Source of the DNA: Pseudomonas kilonensis | GTDB lineage: Bacteria; Pseudomonadota; Gammaproteobacteria; Pseudomonadales; Pseudomonadaceae | Reading direction: 5' to 3' | DNA: 64,000 nucleotides | Assembly: GCF_001269885.1 (NCBI RefSeq) | Contig: NZ_LHVH01000017.1 | Coordinates: forward strand, 372,001 to 436,000 | Shown here: positions 62,194 to 64,000 of the stretch, piece after piece | Layout: each line of letters opens with the position of its first letter | How positions within the stretch are numbered: position 1 is the stretch's first letter | Notes under the pieces: generated by a model | Seen by the model: the letters and a program-made list of their open reading frames with translations, nothing else | Database searches by the model: none | Told to the model about the DNA's origin: nothing | Made by a program: the position numbers and the translations under genes

Positions 62194-64000
62194 CTGGCCG
62201 CCAGATACATCGGCTTCGCAGCGCATCGACCGGTTGAGCTGGGCACAAATCCGTCGACTGGCCCTCAAGCATAAAAAAGCCCTGTGGATCGCCAACGGTG
62301 TGGCCGTGCTGGCGACACTGTGCAGCGTGCCGATCCCGTTGCTGTTACCGCTGCTGGTGGATGAAGTGCTGCTGGGGCATGGCGATGCGGCCCTGAAAGT
62401 CATGAACCAGGCATTGCCCACGCAGTGGCAGCGCGCGGCTGGCTACATTGGGCTGATGTTGCTGGTGACCCTGGCCCTGCGCTGTGGCGCATTGCTGTTC
62501 AACGTGCTGCAGGCGCGCTTGTTCGCCCGGTTGGCCAAGGACATCGTCTATCGCATTCGCATCCGCTTGATCGAACGGCTCAAGCGAATTTCCCTGGGCG
62601 AGTACGAAAGCCTGGGCAGTGGCACCGTGGCGGCCCACCTGGTCACTGACCTGGACACCCTCGACAAATTCATCGGCGAAACCCTCAGCCGTTTCCTGGT
62701 GGCGATGTTGACCCTGGTGGGCACCGCCGGGATCCTGGTGTGGATGCACTGGGAGCTGGCGCTGCTGATCCTGCTGTTCAACCCGCTGGTGATCTATGCC
62801 ACGGTGCAGTTGGGCAAGCGGGTCAAGCACCTCAAGAAACTGGAGAACGACAGCACCTCACGCTTCACCCAGGCCTTGACCGAAACCCTGGATGCCATCC
62901 AGGAAGTGCGCGCCGGTAACCGCCAGGGTTATTTCCTTGGTCGTTTGGGGATGCGTGCCAAGGAGGTCCGTGATTACGCCGTGAGTTCGCAGTGGAAAAC
63001 CGACGCCTCGAACCGCGCCAGTGGTTTGCTGTTTCAGTTCGGCATCGATATTTTTCGCGCAGCGGCCATGCTCACCGTGGTGTTCTCCGACCTGTCCATC
63101 GGCCAGATGCTGGCGGTGTTCAGCTACCTCTGGTTCATGATCGGGCCGGTCGAGCAACTGTTGAACTTGCAGTACGCCTATTACGCTGCCGGCGGCGCCT
63201 TGAGTCGAATCAATGAACTGCTGGCCCGGGCCGACGAGCCGCAGTACACGGGCGGCGTCGATCCGTTCAAGGGCCGTGACACCGTGGGCATCGATATCCA
63301 GGGGTTGAGTTTCGGTTACGGCGAGGAGCTGGTGCTCAACCAGTTGAACTTGTCCATCTCGCCGGGCGAGAAAGTCGCCATTGTTGGTGCCAGCGGCGGC
63401 GGCAAGAGCACCCTGATGCAGTTGTTACTGGGGCTCTACACGCCACAATCGGGCAGCATTCGTTTCGGCGGCGCCACGCAGCAGGAGATCGGCCTGGAGA
63501 CCATCCGCGAGAATGTTGCAGTGGTGTTGCAACATCCGGCGCTGTTCAACGACACGGTGCGGGCCAATCTCGCCATGGGCCGTGAGTGCAGTGACGACGA
63601 CTGCTGGCGAGCACTGGAAATCGCCCAGCTCGATGCTACCGTACGGGCGCTGCCCCAGGGCCTGGAGAGCGTCGTTGGACGTTCCGGGGTGCGGCTGTCG
63701 GGCGGGCAGCGTCAACGGCTGGCCATCGCCCGCATGGTACTGGCCGACCCACGGGTGGTGATTCTCGACGAAGCCACCTCGGCACTGGACGCTGCCACCG
63801 AGTACAACCTTCACCAGGCACTGGCGCGCTTTTTGAGCGCACGCACTACGCTGATCATCGCCCACCGGCTCTCGGCGGTGAAGCAGGCCGATCGGGTATT
63901 GGTGTTCGACGCAGGGCAAATCGCTGAGGACGGTGACCATTTGCAGTTGATTGCCGAAGGAGGCCTCTACGCTCGACTCTACGGTCATTTGCAACAGATA
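62186..64000 (+). CDS. ABC transporter, fused permease and ATPase (3' end outside window)
   Basis: 605 codons are visible from a GTG (MPDWPPDTSASQRIDRLSWA) that overlaps the DsbA-family stop; no stop occurs before the window end, but the length suggests only a few residues are missing. Six transmembrane helices (about residues 35-320) precede an ATPase with Walker A GASGGGKST, signature LSGGQRQRLAIAR, Walker B VVILDEATSALD and switch His in IIAHRLS. It is an exporter-type half transporter (MsbA/LmrA-like); the substrate is unknown. Confidence 0.92.
   Translation, partial: MPDWPPDTSASQRIDRLSWAQIRRLALKHKKALWIANGVAVLATLCSVPIPLLLPLLVDEVLLGHGDAALKVMNQALPTQWQRAAGYIGLMLLVTLALRCGALLFNVLQARLFARLAKDIVYRIRIRLIERLKRISLGEYESLGSGTVAAHLVTDLDTLDKFIGETLSRFLVAMLTLVGTAGILVWMHWELALLILLFNPLVIYATVQLGKRVKHLKKLENDSTSRFTQALTETLDAIQEVRAGNRQGYFLGRLGMRAKEVRDYAVSSQWKTDASNRASGLLFQFGIDIFRAAAMLTVVFSDLSIGQMLAVFSYLWFMIGPVEQLLNLQYAYYAAGGALSRINELLARADEPQYTGGVDPFKGRDTVGIDIQGLSFGYGEELVLNQLNLSISPGEKVAIVGASGGGKSTLMQLLLGLYTPQSGSIRFGGATQQEIGLETIRENVAVVLQHPALFNDTVRANLAMGRECSDDDCWRALEIAQLDATVRALPQGLESVVGRSGVRLSGGQRQRLAIARMVLADPRVVILDEATSALDAATEYNLHQALARFLSARTTLIIAHRLSAVKQADRVLVFDAGQIAEDGDHLQLIAEGGLYARLYGHLQQI

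Overview
The window is a contiguous piece of a Pseudomonas chromosome, most likely from the P. fluorescens complex. Evidence: the FleR/FlhF/FleN style of polar-flagellum genes, the hsbA-hsbR-hptB genes lying between fliJ and fliK, the motC-motD-parC-parP-cheW chemotaxis tail, the N-acetylglutaminylglutamine amide (NAGGN) osmolyte cluster, the fumC-DUF2059-bolA / trhO-dsbA-like-ABC neighbourhood, and many copies of the P. fluorescens-type REP palindrome (TGTGGGAGC...GCTCCCACA). No prophage, plasmid, CRISPR array, rRNA or tRNA was seen; nearly all genes look like core genome.

Layout. (1) 1-31.2 kb, all on +: the end of fleR; fliEFGHIJ; hsbA-hsbR-hptB; fliK; fliLMNOPQR-flhB; flhA-flhF-fleN-fliA; cheY-cheZ-cheA-cheB-motC-motD-parC-parP-cheW and a DUF2802 gene. 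Four sigma-54 (-24/-12) promoters with exact GG-N10-GC spacing precede fliE, fliK, fliL and flhA, and one sigma-28 promoter precedes parP. (2) 31.2-33.5 kb, -: a two-gene unit with a second FliK and a free-standing FlhB C-terminal domain (FlhX-like). (3) 33.6-41.1 kb, +: the complete cytochrome c maturation operon ccmABCDEFGHI plus a small lipoprotein gene. (4) 41.4-45.8 kb: an LTA-synthase-like membrane phosphotransferase, a DUF3309 mini-protein, an SDR, a YnfA protein, a CsrA/Rsm paralogue and a YheU protein. (5) 46-50.9 kb, -: the NAGGN genes (amidotransferase, fused acetyltransferase/ATP-grasp synthetase, M42 peptidase). (6) 51.2-64 kb: mnmC, polyphosphate:AMP phosphotransferase, a thiolase, a DUF6316 protein, an EamA permease, fumC, a DUF2059 protein, bolA, trhO, a DsbA-family protein and an ABC exporter cut by the window end.

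How the parts work together. Region 1 builds the flagellar basal body and export gate, sets flagellum number and position (FlhF, FleN), supplies the flagellar sigma factor (FliA) and the chemosensory core, and embeds a phosphorelay/anti-sigma partner-switch (HptB-HsbR-HsbA) that in P. aeruginosa links the Gac network to motility. Region 2 looks like a spare export-switch pair. Region 3 attaches haem to c-type cytochromes.

Most notable observations: four tandem short acidic/hydrophobic motifs in CheA in place of a P2 domain, resembling the CheY-binding tail of CheZ; a FliM-like IDALL motif in FliN; FlhX starting exactly where autocleaved FlhB-CC would start; a 155-bp MITE-like palindrome flanked by 10-bp direct repeats; a 16-bp tandem array of REP half-sites; three consecutive hairpins between ccmB and ccmC; and a promoter whose transcript would begin inside a terminator-like hairpin upstream of trhO. 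I cannot claim that a wholly new multi-gene system is present; the strongest candidates for undescribed biology are the CheY-docking motif set and the FlhX/FliK2 pair.
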